This document shows positions 1 through 8,101 of a stretch of 43,969 bases of DNA, piece by piece. A model generated the notes under the pieces. The model was not told the origin of the DNA and did not search any database. It was given only the letters and a program-made list of their open reading frames with translations. Origin of the DNA: an uncultured Clostridium sp. (GTDB lineage Bacteria; Bacillota; Clostridia; TANB77; CAG-508). Location: positions 1 to 43,969 of the forward strand of contig CABQAZ010000014.1 of the NCBI GenBank assembly GCA_902462295.1, in the 5' to 3' direction. The translations under genes were made by a program, and so were the position numbers. How positions within the stretch are numbered: position 1 is the stretch's first letter; each line of letters opens with the position of its first letter.

Positions 1-61
1 AAGCCTAAATGTGCCGAAAATACTTGCGGGTTACCCTGCTGGGAAGATAGGTTGTTGCCAG
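1..61 (+). rRNA. rrf: 5S ribosomal RNA, 3' end (partial)
   Basis: The first 60 bases match the 3' third of a bacterial 5S rRNA: a GCCGAAAATACTTG segment, then a GC-rich hairpin strand, CTGGGAAGATAGG and a terminal TTGCCAG. The rest of the gene lies upstream of the window. It is followed 13 bases later by a tRNA-Asn gene, so the tRNA is probably the distal part of an rRNA operon and co-transcribed with it. The exact 3' end is estimated. Confidence 0.85.
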
Positions 62-74
62 ATTTAATATAAAT

Positions 75-384
75 TCCTCTTTAGCTCAGTTGGTAGAGCG
101 CTCGGCTGTCGAGCAAGTCGCAAGACTAAAATGTTAGCAGCTCTATAAGGAAACTTATAGATGAAAAGGTGGCTAAGTCGGTGAAACTCTTAACAGGTAA
201 TGCTGAAGACAATACCGAGCAAGGCGAAAGCTATGTGTAGAGACTTTACACCACCTACCTAAATCGAAAGATATGGTAAAGATAAAGTCCAGACTACAAA
301 TTATATTTAAAATATAATGCTAATGAAAATTAGTGTGGTGCAGTAACCGATAGGTCGTTGGTTCGAGTCCAACAAGAGGAGCCA
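75..384 (+). tRNA. tRNA-Asn(GUU) interrupted by a group I intron
   Basis: The exons are 75-109 and 344-384. Joined, they give a 76-nt tRNA with encoded CCA: acceptor stem TCCTCTT (75-81) with AAGAGGA (374-380), D-arm 84-99, T-arm 357-373 with loop TTCGAGT, discriminator G381 and CCA 382-384. The anticodon loop reads CU-GUU-AA only after splicing: G34 and U35 are at 108-109 and U36 is at 344. The intron therefore cuts the anticodon between nucleotides 35 and 36. Anticodon stem pair 27-43 is a C-U mismatch (101/351); the other four pairs are intact. The body resembles Firmicutes tRNA-Asn. If this is the only tRNA-Asn gene, splicing is essential. Confidence 0.9.
110..343 (+). ncRNA. Group I self-splicing intron within tRNA-Asn
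   Basis: This 234-nt insertion follows U109 and ends in G343, as group I introns do. Visible helices: P1, exon GGCTGT (104-109) with guide GCAGCT (137-142), giving the expected U-G pair at the splice site; a GCAA-capped hairpin inside P1 (116-127); P2 143-160 with a GAAA loop; P3 167-172/251-256; P4 178-182/214-218; a Q-like CCGAGCAAGGC; P6 near 223-232; P7 242-246/285-289, with AGAGACTT and AAAGTCCA as in tRNA introns; P8 256-278; and 3' hairpins at 300-318 and 320-333. It has no internal ORF. The small size and core suggest subgroup IC3-like, which is inference. Confidence 0.88.
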
Positions 385-396
385 ATAAATAAAAAG

Positions 397-430
397 CTTT
401 GTAAAGTAACATTTACAAGGTTTTTTTTTA
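397..430 (+). terminator. Rho-independent terminator of the rRNA/tRNA unit
   Basis: A nine-pair stem (CTTTGTAAA with TTTACAAGG, one G-U pair) is followed by nine T residues. It sits 13 bases after the tRNA CCA end and closes the rRNA-tRNA transcript. The next 146 bases show only AT-rich spacer with a TATAAT at 548-553, possibly the -10 element of the HNH gene; no good -35 was seen. Confidence 0.85.
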
Positions 431-576
431 TTCAAAAATAAGGAGTATTCGCATTATACAAAAATAAAATACAAAAGTCAATATTAAAATGATAACTTAA
501 AATATAAAAATTAACAATGTTCGCTATTAAAATGTAATAATTTATTATATAATTAATACATTAAGGATGTGAAAAT

Positions 577-951
577 ATGATAAAAGTATGCGAAATATGC
601 GAAAATAAATTTGAAACAAAAAGTTCAACAAGAATTTACTGTTATGAATGTAGTGGAGAATCAACAAGGCTAGATAATGAGACAAGAAAACACCAAAAAA
701 CTATATTAAGAAATAATATGAAAAAACAGGCAGTAAAATTATTAGGTGGAAAATGCTGCGTTTGTGGATATGATAGGTGCATAGATGCATTAGAATTTCA
801 TCATAAAAATCCGAGTATTAAAGAATTTAAATTAGGTTCAGGAAATACTATGTCTTGGAAAGAGTATAAATCAGAAGCATTAAAATGTATGTTAGTATGC
901 TCTAATTGCCATAAGGAAATACATTATAAATTAGGATATACAATAAAATAA
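577..951 (+). CDS. Free-standing HNH endonuclease
   Basis: This 124-residue protein begins with a short zinc ribbon (C5/C8 and C22/C25), followed by a basic linker and an HNH nuclease core. The core has CCVCGYD (60-66), the EFHH motif (73-76) and CSNCHKEIH (108-116), giving two Cys pairs for a structural zinc and H75/H76 as metal and general-base residues. Size and layout fit small HNH endonucleases, including phage and intron homing enzymes. It starts 193 bases after the intron-containing tRNA-Asn gene, outside the intron, and has its own start with only a weak upstream GGATG. It may be the homing enzyme of the intron acting from outside, or an unrelated HNH gene; the sequence alone does not decide. 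Confidence 0.8.
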   Translation: MIKVCEICENKFETKSSTRIYCYECSGESTRLDNETRKHQKTILRNNMKKQAVKLLGGKCCVCGYDRCIDALEFHHKNPSIKEFKLGSGNTMSWKEYKSEALKCMLVCSNCHKEIHYKLGYTIK

Positions 952-1017
952 TGCTAATTAATAATGATTTTTATAATATAATTATCATAAATATAAAAAT
1001 AGGAAAAGGTGAGATGA

Positions 1018-1776
1018 ATGAGTAACATAATAGAAATAAAAAAATCTATAATAATAAAATATGAAGAAAGAGAAAAAAGGCTTCCAGAAAAATTAAAAGA
1101 AAAAATAGAAAAATTTTGGAAAAATGCAATAGAAAAAAATCCCAATTTATATAATGGACTAGATTATACTATAGAAGAAATTGAAAAAAACGAAAATGAA
1201 ATAAAAATGAAAGCTATAAAAACAAATTATGCACATTACTTATATGATGAAAGAGTTGGAATAAAAGAAAAAGAATATAAATGTAACGTACCCTGGGGAG
1301 GAATAATGCTAATAACCAAAGACAATTATTTAGTATTAGGTGAAATGAGTGAAACGACATCACTTCCACACTGTTTACAAATACCAGGTGGAGGAATAGA
1401 TAAAAAAGATATTGAGAATGGAATAATGGATGTAAGTCAAACTATAAAAAGAGAACTAAAAGAGGAAATAAATTTAAATTTAGATAATATAAATTATAAA
1501 ATAAAATACTTAGAGATTCCTGATGAAAAAAGACATGCATATGGATTTATAGCAATTGGTAGAGTAGAAGAGACCAAAGAAGAATTACAGAAACATTTTG
1601 AAGAATACAAAAGATATTTAATTCAAAATAATTTAGAAATAGAATTTGAAAAATTAATGTTTTTACAAGAGAGTAATGCAATGGAGGAATTTAATGCACT
1701 GAAAAATCCTAAAAGACCATATTTAATAAATTTGATTAATGAAATAACCAGAGATTATAATAATAAAAAACAATAA
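1018..1776 (+). CDS. Nudix family hydrolase
   Basis: This 252-residue protein has an N-terminal charged helical region (about 1-75) and a central Nudix fold. The Nudix box starts with PGGG and ends with RELKEEINL; the spacer between glycine and REL is longer than the canonical 23-residue box, so the substrate class is unclear. A related arrangement occurs in phosphoesterase-type Nudix proteins with extra N-terminal domains. Nudix enzymes split nucleoside diphosphates linked to other groups. The start ATG follows AAAGGTGAG; another ATG four bases upstream is out of frame. The gene precedes the hydrolase gene by 26 bases and is probably co-transcribed with it. Cytosolic; the substrate cannot be named. 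Confidence 0.8.
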   Translation: MSNIIEIKKSIIIKYEEREKRLPEKLKEKIEKFWKNAIEKNPNLYNGLDYTIEEIEKNENEIKMKAIKTNYAHYLYDERVGIKEKEYKCNVPWGGIMLITKDNYLVLGEMSETTSLPHCLQIPGGGIDKKDIENGIMDVSQTIKRELKEEINLNLDNINYKIKYLEIPDEKRHAYGFIAIGRVEETKEELQKHFEEYKRYLIQNNLEIEFEKLMFLQESNAMEEFNALKNPKRPYLINLINEITRDYNNKKQ

Positions 1777-1802
1777 AAATTCAAATTGATGAAAGGAAAA
1801 AT

Positions 1803-2714
1803 ATGAAAGAAGAAAAAATTAAAATTGTATCAGAAGTTGATGAATTAGAAATAGACTGTTTACTAATAAAACCAGAAGGCGAAATAAAAGGAATAGTGCA
1901 ACTTGCACACGGAATGAACGAGCACAAAGAAAGATATATAGACTTTATGAAATATTTAGCAGAAAATGGATATGCATGTTTTATAAATGACCACAGAGGA
2001 CATGGAAAAAGTCTAAAAAATGAAGAAGATATAGGATATTTTTACGAAAATGAAGCAGAAGCAGTAATAGAGGACTTGTATCAAATAACAAGATATCTAA
2101 AAGAAAAATTTAAAAACAAAAAATTAATATTATTCGGACATAGTATGGGGTCAATGATAGTAAGAAAATATATTGCAAAATATGACAATAAGATAGATGG
2201 TTTAATAGTATGTGGGTCACCAAGTAAAAATGTAAATGCAAAATTGGGACTAGCAATAGTAAAAATAATGGAAATATTTAAAGGTGAAAAATATCGTAGT
2301 AAATTTGTTAAAAATTTAATGTTTAATGGATATGGAAAAAAAGATAATTTGAAAAATAGCTGGATTTGCAATAATAGAGAAATAGTAGAAAAATATAATG
2401 CAGATGAACTATGTCAATATGACTATACATTAAATGGATTTGAAAATATTATAAGATTGATGATAGATATATATAATCCCAAAATATATAGAAAAAATAA
2501 TTTAAAATTGCCAATATATTTTATAGCAGGAAGTGATGACCCTGTAATATCATCAGTTAAGGCATGGTATAAAGCTCAAACTTTTTTGAATGATTTGGGT
2601 TATACAAATATAAGTAGTGATTTATATGAAAACATGAGTCATGAAATTTTAAATGAATTAGAAAATAAAGTAGTATATGAAAATATATTAAAATGGATTA
2701 ATAATTTAGTTTAG
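1803..2714 (+). CDS. Alpha/beta hydrolase, lysophospholipase / monoacylglycerol lipase type
   Basis: A 303-residue serine hydrolase of the Hydrolase_4 type. Visible motifs are the oxyanion HGMNEH (36-41), DHRGHGKS (63-70), the nucleophile elbow GHSMGS with Ser114, a late AGSDDPV loop carrying the acid, and a C-terminal MSHEILNE with the catalytic histidine. These are the marks of PldB / monoglyceride lipase enzymes, which release fatty acids from lysophospholipids or monoacylglycerols. No signal peptide is visible, so it is probably cytosolic. The gene lies 33 bases upstream of a TetR regulator and just before oleate hydratase, suggesting a shared role in fatty-acid handling. Substrate preference is inferred from the family. 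Confidence 0.82.
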   Translation: MKEEKIKIVSEVDELEIDCLLIKPEGEIKGIVQLAHGMNEHKERYIDFMKYLAENGYACFINDHRGHGKSLKNEEDIGYFYENEAEAVIEDLYQITRYLKEKFKNKKLILFGHSMGSMIVRKYIAKYDNKIDGLIVCGSPSKNVNAKLGLAIVKIMEIFKGEKYRSKFVKNLMFNGYGKKDNLKNSWICNNREIVEKYNADELCQYDYTLNGFENIIRLMIDIYNPKIYRKNNLKLPIYFIAGSDDPVISSVKAWYKAQTFLNDLGYTNISSDLYENMSHEILNELENKVVYENILKWINNLV

Positions 2715-2747
2715 AAAAAAGACAGAAGAAGAAATAAAGGAGAAAAT

Positions 2748-3296
2748 ATGTCAGAATTAACGAAAAAAGCGCTAGCAGTATCTTTAAAAAAATTGCTTTC
2801 AAAAAAAGATCTATCAAAAATAACAATAGCAAATATAACAGACGAATGTGGAGTAAACAGACAAACATTTTACTATCATTTTAAAGACATATATGATTTA
2901 TTGGAATGGATATACAAAAATGAAGTTATAGATGAAATAGATAATAAAGATGAAGATTGGCAACAACGTTTTTTGTATATATTTAAATATGTATTAAAAA
3001 ATAAAGAATTTGTGAAAAATACATATAATTCCATAAGTAGAGAGTATTTATTAAGATTTATTTATATGCAAACAAATAAATTATTAATAGATTTTATAGA
3101 TAAAGAATCAGAGGGTATGAATATAAAAAAAGAAGATAAAAAATTTATGGCTGATTTTTATAAATATGGCTTTGTTGGAATCTTACAGGAATGGATAGAA
3201 GATGGGATGAAAGAGCAACCAGAGGTTATTATTAAAAAGTTGAATGATATTATTGAAGGTGATTTCAAAAAAGCACTAGAAAAAATGCAAAATTAA
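2748..3296 (+). CDS. TetR/AcrR family transcriptional regulator
   Basis: A 182-residue protein with an N-terminal TetR DNA-binding domain. The helix-turn-helix lies around residues 22-48 and contains ITDECGVNRQTFYYHF, the typical TetR recognition helix. The rest is helical and would form the ligand and dimer domain; the layout resembles the subgroup with a TetR_C_7-like C-terminus. A strong AAGGAG precedes the ATG. It is followed by a hairpin terminator and then oleate hydratase, whose promoter has an inverted repeat just upstream. The likely role is ligand-responsive control of the fatty-acid genes on either side; the ligand is not known. Confidence 0.88.
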   Translation: MSELTKKALAVSLKKLLSKKDLSKITIANITDECGVNRQTFYYHFKDIYDLLEWIYKNEVIDEIDNKDEDWQQRFLYIFKYVLKNKEFVKNTYNSISREYLLRFIYMQTNKLLIDFIDKESEGMNIKKEDKKFMADFYKYGFVGILQEWIEDGMKEQPEVIIKKLNDIIEGDFKKALEKMQN

Positions 3297-3304
3297 AATT
3301 ATTA

Positions 3305-3365
3305 TGCTTCATAGAGCTATTATACTGTCAAATATAATAAACTATGAAGCACAAATTTGTTTTTA
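3305..3365 (+). terminator. Hairpin terminator between tetR and oleate hydratase
   Basis: The arms TGCTTCATAG (3305-3314) and CTATGAAGCA (3342-3351) are perfectly complementary, and an inner TATTATA/TATAATA pair extends the stem. A T-rich tract follows. This separates the 1018-3296 unit from ohyA. Confidence 0.65.
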
Positions 3366-3400
3366 TATATTTATACAAAAATATAAAAATGTCTAAAAAC

Positions 3401-3424
3401 TATACATATTTAAATACTTGTATA
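3401..3424. promoter_or_regulatory. Candidate operator (inverted repeat) upstream of ohyA
   Basis: TATACA and TGTATA flank a 12-base centre that contains the palindrome TATTTAAATA. The repeat abuts the -35 element at 3425. It is a plausible binding site for the TetR regulator encoded upstream; this is inference from position and symmetry only. Confidence 0.4.
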
Positions 3425-3454
3425 TTGAAAATTTAAAAAAATTGTTTTTATAAT
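3425..3454 (+). promoter_or_regulatory. Sigma-A type promoter of ohyA
   Basis: TTGAAA (3425-3430) and TATAAT (3449-3454) are separated by 18 bases and lie 28 bases before the ATG, which has a strong AAGGAGG site. Confidence 0.65.
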
Positions 3455-3481
3455 ACTTCAATAACAAAGGAGGAATAAAAT

Positions 3482-5257
3482 ATGTATTATAGTAATGGAA
3501 ATTATGAAGCATTTGCACACCCTAGAAAACCAGAAGGAGTAGACAACAAATCAGCATATCTCATAGGAGCAGGGCTTGCATCACTTGCAGCTGCATGTTT
3601 CTTAGTAAGAGATGGACAAATGAAAGGTGAAAATATTCACATATTAGAAGAAGCAAAATTACCAGGAGGAGCATGTGATGGAATTGAAGATGCTCAAAAA
3701 GGATTTATAATCCGTGGTGGAAGAGAAATGGAAAATCACTTTGAATGTTTATGGGACTTATTCCGTTCAATACCATCATTAGAGACAGAAGGAGCATCAG
3801 TGCTAGATGAATATTATTGGCTTAATAAAAAGGATCCAAATTATTCATTAATGAGAGCAACAGTAAAAAGAGGTCAAGATGCACATACAGATGGAAAATT
3901 TACATTATCTGAAAAAGCATCAATGGAAATAATAAAATTATTTATGACAAAAGATGAAGATTTATATGATAAAAAAATAACAGATGTATTTACGGATGAA
4001 TTTTTTAAATCAAATTTCTGGTTATATTGGAGGACAATGTTTGCATTTGAAGATTGGCACAGTGCACTAGAAATGAAATTATACATTCAAAGATTTATAC
4101 ATCATATTGGTGGATTACCAGATTTTTCTGCATTAAAATTTACAAAATATAATCAATATGAATCATTAATATTACCAATGGTGAAATACTTAGAAAGTCA
4201 TGGAGTTCAATTCCAATATGACACAAAAGTTACTAATGTTTTATTTGATATTGATGGCAACAAGAAGACTGCTAAACAAATAATATGCATTCATAATGGT
4301 GAAGAAGAAACAATCAATTTAACAGTAGATGATTTAGTATTTGTTACGAATGGAAGTTGTACAGAAAAAGCAATGCTTGGAGACCAAAATACAGCACCAG
4401 ATTTGACTATACAAAATGGCGAAGGTGCATGCTGGGACTTATGGAGAAAAATTGCAAGACAAAGTCAAGATTTTGGACATCCAGATAAATTCTGTTCAGA
4501 TATTTCTAAGACAAATTGGGAATCAGCAACAGTTACAACATTAGATGATAAAATACCACCATATATAGAGAAAATCTGTAAAAGAGATCCATTTAGTGGT
4601 AGAGTTGTAACAGGTGGAATTGTTTCAGTAAAAGATTCCAATTGGTTAATGAGCTGGACAATAAATAGACAACCACACTTCAAAAATCAACCAAAAGGAC
4701 AATTAGTAGTATGGGTTTATGGTTTATTTACAAACAAACCAGGAAATTATATAAAGAAACCAATGAGAGAATGTACAGGTAAAGAAATTACAGAAGAATG
4801 GCTATATCATTTAGGTGTACCAGAAGATCAAATAGAAGAACTAGCTACAAATTCAGCAAATTGTGTACCTTGCATGATGCCATATATAACAGCATTCTTT
4901 ATGCCAAGAACAGCAGGAGATAGACCAAAAGTTGTTCCAGATGGATGCAGAAACTTTGCATTTTTAGGACAATTTGCAGATACTGTTAGAGATACTGTAT
5001 TTACGACAGAATATTCTGTAAGAACTGCTATGGAAGCGGTTTATACATTATTAGATGTTGATAGAGGTGTTCCAGAGGTATTTGGTTCTTGCTATGATGT
5101 TCGTGTGTTACTTGATTCTACTTCTAAGATGATGGATGGTAAGAAATTGTCTGATATGAAGTTACCTTTTGCTACTGAACTTGTTGCTAAAAAGGCATTG
5201 AAAAAGGTTGAAGGTACTGTTGTTGAGGATTTATTAAAGAGATATAATTTGATATAA
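3482..5257 (+). CDS. ohyA: Oleate hydratase (myosin-cross-reactive antigen family)
   Basis: This 591-residue FAD-dependent enzyme adds water to the cis-9 double bond of oleate and related unsaturated fatty acids, giving 10-hydroxy acids. The length is that of the family. The N-terminal dinucleotide fold is seen as LIGAGLASLAAACFLVRDG, followed by EEAKLPGGACDG and the family signature RGGREMENHFECLWDLF. Other conserved blocks include EDWHSALEMKLY and the C-terminal FADTVRDTVFTTEYSVRTAMEA, part of which contacts FAD. The reaction detoxifies host or dietary unsaturated fatty acids and is common in gut Firmicutes. The gene has its own promoter and stands downstream of a TetR gene and a lipase-like hydrolase, which fits a fatty-acid response module. 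Peripheral membrane association is usual in the family. Confidence 0.95.
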   Translation: MYYSNGNYEAFAHPRKPEGVDNKSAYLIGAGLASLAAACFLVRDGQMKGENIHILEEAKLPGGACDGIEDAQKGFIIRGGREMENHFECLWDLFRSIPSLETEGASVLDEYYWLNKKDPNYSLMRATVKRGQDAHTDGKFTLSEKASMEIIKLFMTKDEDLYDKKITDVFTDEFFKSNFWLYWRTMFAFEDWHSALEMKLYIQRFIHHIGGLPDFSALKFTKYNQYESLILPMVKYLESHGVQFQYDTKVTNVLFDIDGNKKTAKQIICIHNGEEETINLTVDDLVFVTNGSCTEKAMLGDQNTAPDLTIQNGEGACWDLWRKIARQSQDFGHPDKFCSDISKTNWESATVTTLDDKIPPYIEKICKRDPFSGRVVTGGIVSVKDSNWLMSWTINRQPHFKNQPKGQLVVWVYGLFTNKPGNYIKKPMRECTGKEITEEWLYHLGVPEDQIEELATNSANCVPCMMPYITAFFMPRTAGDRPKVVPDGCRNFAFLGQFADTVRDTVFTTEYSVRTAMEAVYTLLDVDRGVPEVFGSCYDVRVLLDSTSKMMDGKKLSDMKLPFATELVAKKALKKVEGTVVEDLLKRYNLI

Positions 5258-5280
5258 AATAGACTTTTGTGAGTCATCTT

Positions 5281-5306
5281 GGAGACGTATATTTTGGTGA
5301 CATCGT
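5281..5306 (-). repeat. Copy of a short dispersed repeat
   Basis: These 26 bases match the reverse complement of 15150-15175 at 21 of 26 positions when aligned by eye. Both copies lie in intergenic DNA. A third partial resemblance (AGATATGTC) is at 5433-5441. This may be a degenerate mobile or regulatory repeat of the genome; with only two copies in view the evidence is thin. Confidence 0.35.
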
Positions 5307-5346
5307 AGTAAAAAAGGATATTTTGTAATAAAAATGATATAATAAA

Positions 5347-5371
5347 AAAGTAGAAATTTTCTGCTTTTTTA
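5347..5371 (+). terminator. Terminator of ohyA
   Basis: AAAGTAGAAA pairs with TTTCTGCTTT (one G-U pair) and is followed by six T residues, about 90 bases after the ohyA stop. Confidence 0.65.
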
Positions 5372-5469
5372 TTGTTTTTATAGGTATAATTATATATAAT
5401 GTAAAAAATATTAAGAATTAAATGTCCTAAGAAGATATGTCCCAAAAAGGAATCCTAAGGATAGAAAGG

Positions 5470-6261
5470 ATGAACATTGTGAAAAGAGAAGAAAGCATAG
5501 GTATTTTTGACTCAGGAATAGGAGGAGTAACAGTTCTAAAAGAAATAATAAAAATATTACCAAACGAAAATTATATATATTATAGTGATTCTAAAAATAA
5601 TCCATATGGAGATAAAACTGATGAAGAAATAATTGAAATATGTGATAAAATTGTAAGTAATTTTATTGAACAGAAATGCAAGGCAATAGTAATTGCCTGT
5701 AATACAGCAAGCGCAAAGGCTGCTAAAAGTTTAAGAGAAAAATATCCATATATACCGATAATTGCAATAGAACCAGCATATAAAATGGTATATGATTTTG
5801 CATTTGATAAGGTGACACTTGTAATGGCTACAAAGGGAACAATAGAGAGCGAAAAATTTCATAAATTATATAATAAATATGATAATCATAAAACTTATTT
5901 GATGGCTTGTCAGGGACTTGCTGATATTATTGAAGAGGGGAATAAAGAAAAAATCGAAAAATATTTGAAAAAAAATTTATCTGAATACATAGGAAAGGTC
6001 CATAATGTTGTTTTGGGGTGTACGCATTATCCTTTAATACAAGATGAAATAAAGGATGTATTGGGGGATGTTGAGTTTTTTAATGGTGCAGAGAGTTTGG
6101 CAAAACATTTAAAAGATATTTTAGAAGAAAATGATTTAGTAAATAATTCTGATGATAAAGGGAGAATTGAGTTTTTTGATTCTAGTAATTCTGAATATAA
6201 AAGAGAAAGATTTTTTAGCAATTTAAAAATAAATGTATTTAATTCAAAAAAATGTTCGTAA
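5470..6261 (+). CDS. murI: Glutamate racemase
   Basis: The enzyme interconverts L- and D-glutamate for peptidoglycan synthesis in the cytosol. At 263 residues it has the usual size. The N-terminal IGIFDSGIGGVTVL carries the catalytic-region aspartate, the first catalytic cysteine is in ACNTASA (C77), and the second is in LGCTHYPLI. YYSDSKNNPYGDK is another family block. I chose the ATG at 5470 because it follows AGAAAGG and starts just before the conserved fold; an in-frame ATG 33 bases upstream would add an unconserved tail. The gene stands alone between the ohyA terminator and the recN promoter. Confidence 0.93.
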   Translation: MNIVKREESIGIFDSGIGGVTVLKEIIKILPNENYIYYSDSKNNPYGDKTDEEIIEICDKIVSNFIEQKCKAIVIACNTASAKAAKSLREKYPYIPIIAIEPAYKMVYDFAFDKVTLVMATKGTIESEKFHKLYNKYDNHKTYLMACQGLADIIEEGNKEKIEKYLKKNLSEYIGKVHNVVLGCTHYPLIQDEIKDVLGDVEFFNGAESLAKHLKDILEENDLVNNSDDKGRIEFFDSSNSEYKRERFFSNLKINVFNSKKCS

Positions 6262-6266
6262 GAGTA

Positions 6267-6295
6267 TTGACAAAATAAAATTCAAAATATATAAT
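6267..6295 (+). promoter_or_regulatory. Sigma-A promoter upstream of recN
   Basis: A consensus TTGACA (6267-6272), a 17-base spacer and TATAAT (6290-6295). It overlaps the first bases after murI and leaves a leader of about 105 bases before recN. I did not find a convincing GAAC-N4-GTTC LexA site in the leader. Confidence 0.75.
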
Positions 6296-6408
6296 AAGAC
6301 CAAACAAAAAATCGCAAATAATTTGTTCGATAAAATACAGAAAAATAAGTGTTATTACTAAATAATATGTATGATTGAACAATATAAAGTTTTTTAGGAG
6401 GTCTTTTT

Positions 6409-8040
6409 ATGATATCAACATTACACATTAAAAATATAGGAATAATAGATGATTTAAGTATAGATTTAAATGAGGGATTAAATGTATTAACAGGTGAAAC
6501 AGGAGCAGGAAAAACTCTAATAATAGATTCATTAGGAATAATATCAGGCGGAAGATTTTCTAAGGAAATGATAAGAAAAGGAGAAACAAATTCATTTGTA
6601 GAAATATGCATGTATGAACCAGAAAATGAGAATTCAATAGATGGAAATATTATAGTATCAAGAGAAATAAATAGTAATGGAAAAAATATGTGCAAAATAA
6701 ATGGAAGAATGGTAACTGTAAATGAGCTTAAAAATTTTATGAGTAAATTTATAGAAATACATGGTCAAAACGACAATCAAAGTTTGCTTGACAACAAATT
6801 TCATTTAAAATATCTAGATGGTTTTATTGGAGAGAAAATAATTGATATAAAAAGACAATATAAGGAAAAATATGAAAAATATTTAGAAATAAAACAAGAA
6901 TTAAAAAATAATTATGGGGATGAAAAAGAAAGAGAAAGAAAACTAGATTTGTTAAGATATCAATTTAATGAAATAGAAGAAGCTAATTTAAAAGTAAATG
7001 AGGAAGATAATTTAGAAGAAAAAAGAAAGCTAATGATAAATTCAGAAAAAATATCTAAAAATTTAAATGAAGCAGACATTGCAATAGGTGAAAATAGTAT
7101 AGATAGTTTGAATGTGGCAATAAGGGCATTAGAAAAAATTGAAAATATAGACAAAGAGTATGAAGAAATTTCTAGTAATTTAAAAAATATATATTATGAA
7201 TTACAAGAAATTTCAAGAGATATATCAGAACATAAAGAAGATGTATATTTTGATGAGCAAGAAAGAAATGAAGTTGAAGAAAGACTTGATTTAATCTATA
7301 ATTTAAAAAGAAAATATGGTAATGATGTTAAGGAAATTTTGAATTATAAAGATGAAATAGAAGCGGAAATAAATCATATTGAAAATCTAGATGAATATAA
7401 TAATAAACTAAAAAAAGAATTAAAACAAATAAAAGAAGAAATGACTCAATTAGCTAAAAAAATGAATGAATTGAGAACAGAATATGGAAAAGTTTTAAGT
7501 ATAAATATAAACAAAGTTTTAGAAGATTTAGAAATGAAAAATGCTAATATAAATATTCATGTAGATTATAATGAAGATGAGTTCTTTGAAAATGGAAAAG
7601 ATGTTGTAGAATTTTATATTACCACAAATTTAGGTGAAGATGAAAAACAATTGTCAAAAATAGCATCAGGTGGTGAAATGTCAAGAATAATGCTTGCAAT
7701 AAAAAAAGTATTAGCAGATACAGATAAAATGCCAGTTTTGATTTTTGACGAAATAGATACAGGAATTAGTGGAAAGGCAGCAGGTGCAGTTGCAGAAAAA
7801 TTAAATGGAATTTCTAAAAATCATCAAGTATTATGTATTTCACATCTACCAAGTATTGCAGCAATTGCTGATTATAATTATTTTATTAGTAAAAAAGTTG
7901 TTGAAAATAGAACAAATACAAATATAAAGTTATTAAATGAAAAAGAAGCTATTGAGGAAATTGCACGTATTTCTTCTGGCGAGATTAATGATGCTACTAT
8001 TCAATATGCTATGCAATTAAGAAATAAAAAAGTAAGTTAA
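6409..8040 (+). CDS. recN: DNA repair protein RecN
   Basis: A 543-residue SMC-like ATPase that acts early in double-strand break repair, gathering DNA ends at repair centres. The N-terminal Walker A GETGAGKT (29-36) follows the family start MISTLHIKNIGIIDDL. A long coiled-coil middle (about 150-360) is rich in Glu, Lys and Asn. The C-terminal half has the ABC signature IASGGEMSRI, the Walker B FDEIDTGISG and the H-loop CISHLPSIAA. Length and order are normal for RecN. The start has a strong TAGGAGG site seven bases upstream. It is usually induced by DNA damage, but no LexA box was recognised here. In many Firmicutes recN follows ahrC/argR; here it does not. Confidence 0.95.
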   Translation: MISTLHIKNIGIIDDLSIDLNEGLNVLTGETGAGKTLIIDSLGIISGGRFSKEMIRKGETNSFVEICMYEPENENSIDGNIIVSREINSNGKNMCKINGRMVTVNELKNFMSKFIEIHGQNDNQSLLDNKFHLKYLDGFIGEKIIDIKRQYKEKYEKYLEIKQELKNNYGDEKERERKLDLLRYQFNEIEEANLKVNEEDNLEEKRKLMINSEKISKNLNEADIAIGENSIDSLNVAIRALEKIENIDKEYEEISSNLKNIYYELQEISRDISEHKEDVYFDEQERNEVEERLDLIYNLKRKYGNDVKEILNYKDEIEAEINHIENLDEYNNKLKKELKQIKEEMTQLAKKMNELRTEYGKVLSININKVLEDLEMKNANINIHVDYNEDEFFENGKDVVEFYITTNLGEDEKQLSKIASGGEMSRIMLAIKKVLADTDKMPVLIFDEIDTGISGKAAGAVAEKLNGISKNHQVLCISHLPSIAAIADYNYFISKKVVENRTNTNIKLLNEKEAIEEIARISSGEINDATIQYAMQLRNKKVS

Positions 8041-8101
8041 TAAGTATAAAATTGAAAAAAATAGAGTAAAATACTACCAAAAAGAAAGGTGGTATTTGAG
8101 T

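Noticed and set aside
75..120. tRNA-Asp with anticodon GTC
   Set aside because: Reading straight through gives CTGTC, but no matching anticodon stem or T-arm follows nearby. Only the exon join at 109/344 gives a full tRNA, and its anticodon is GUU (Asn).
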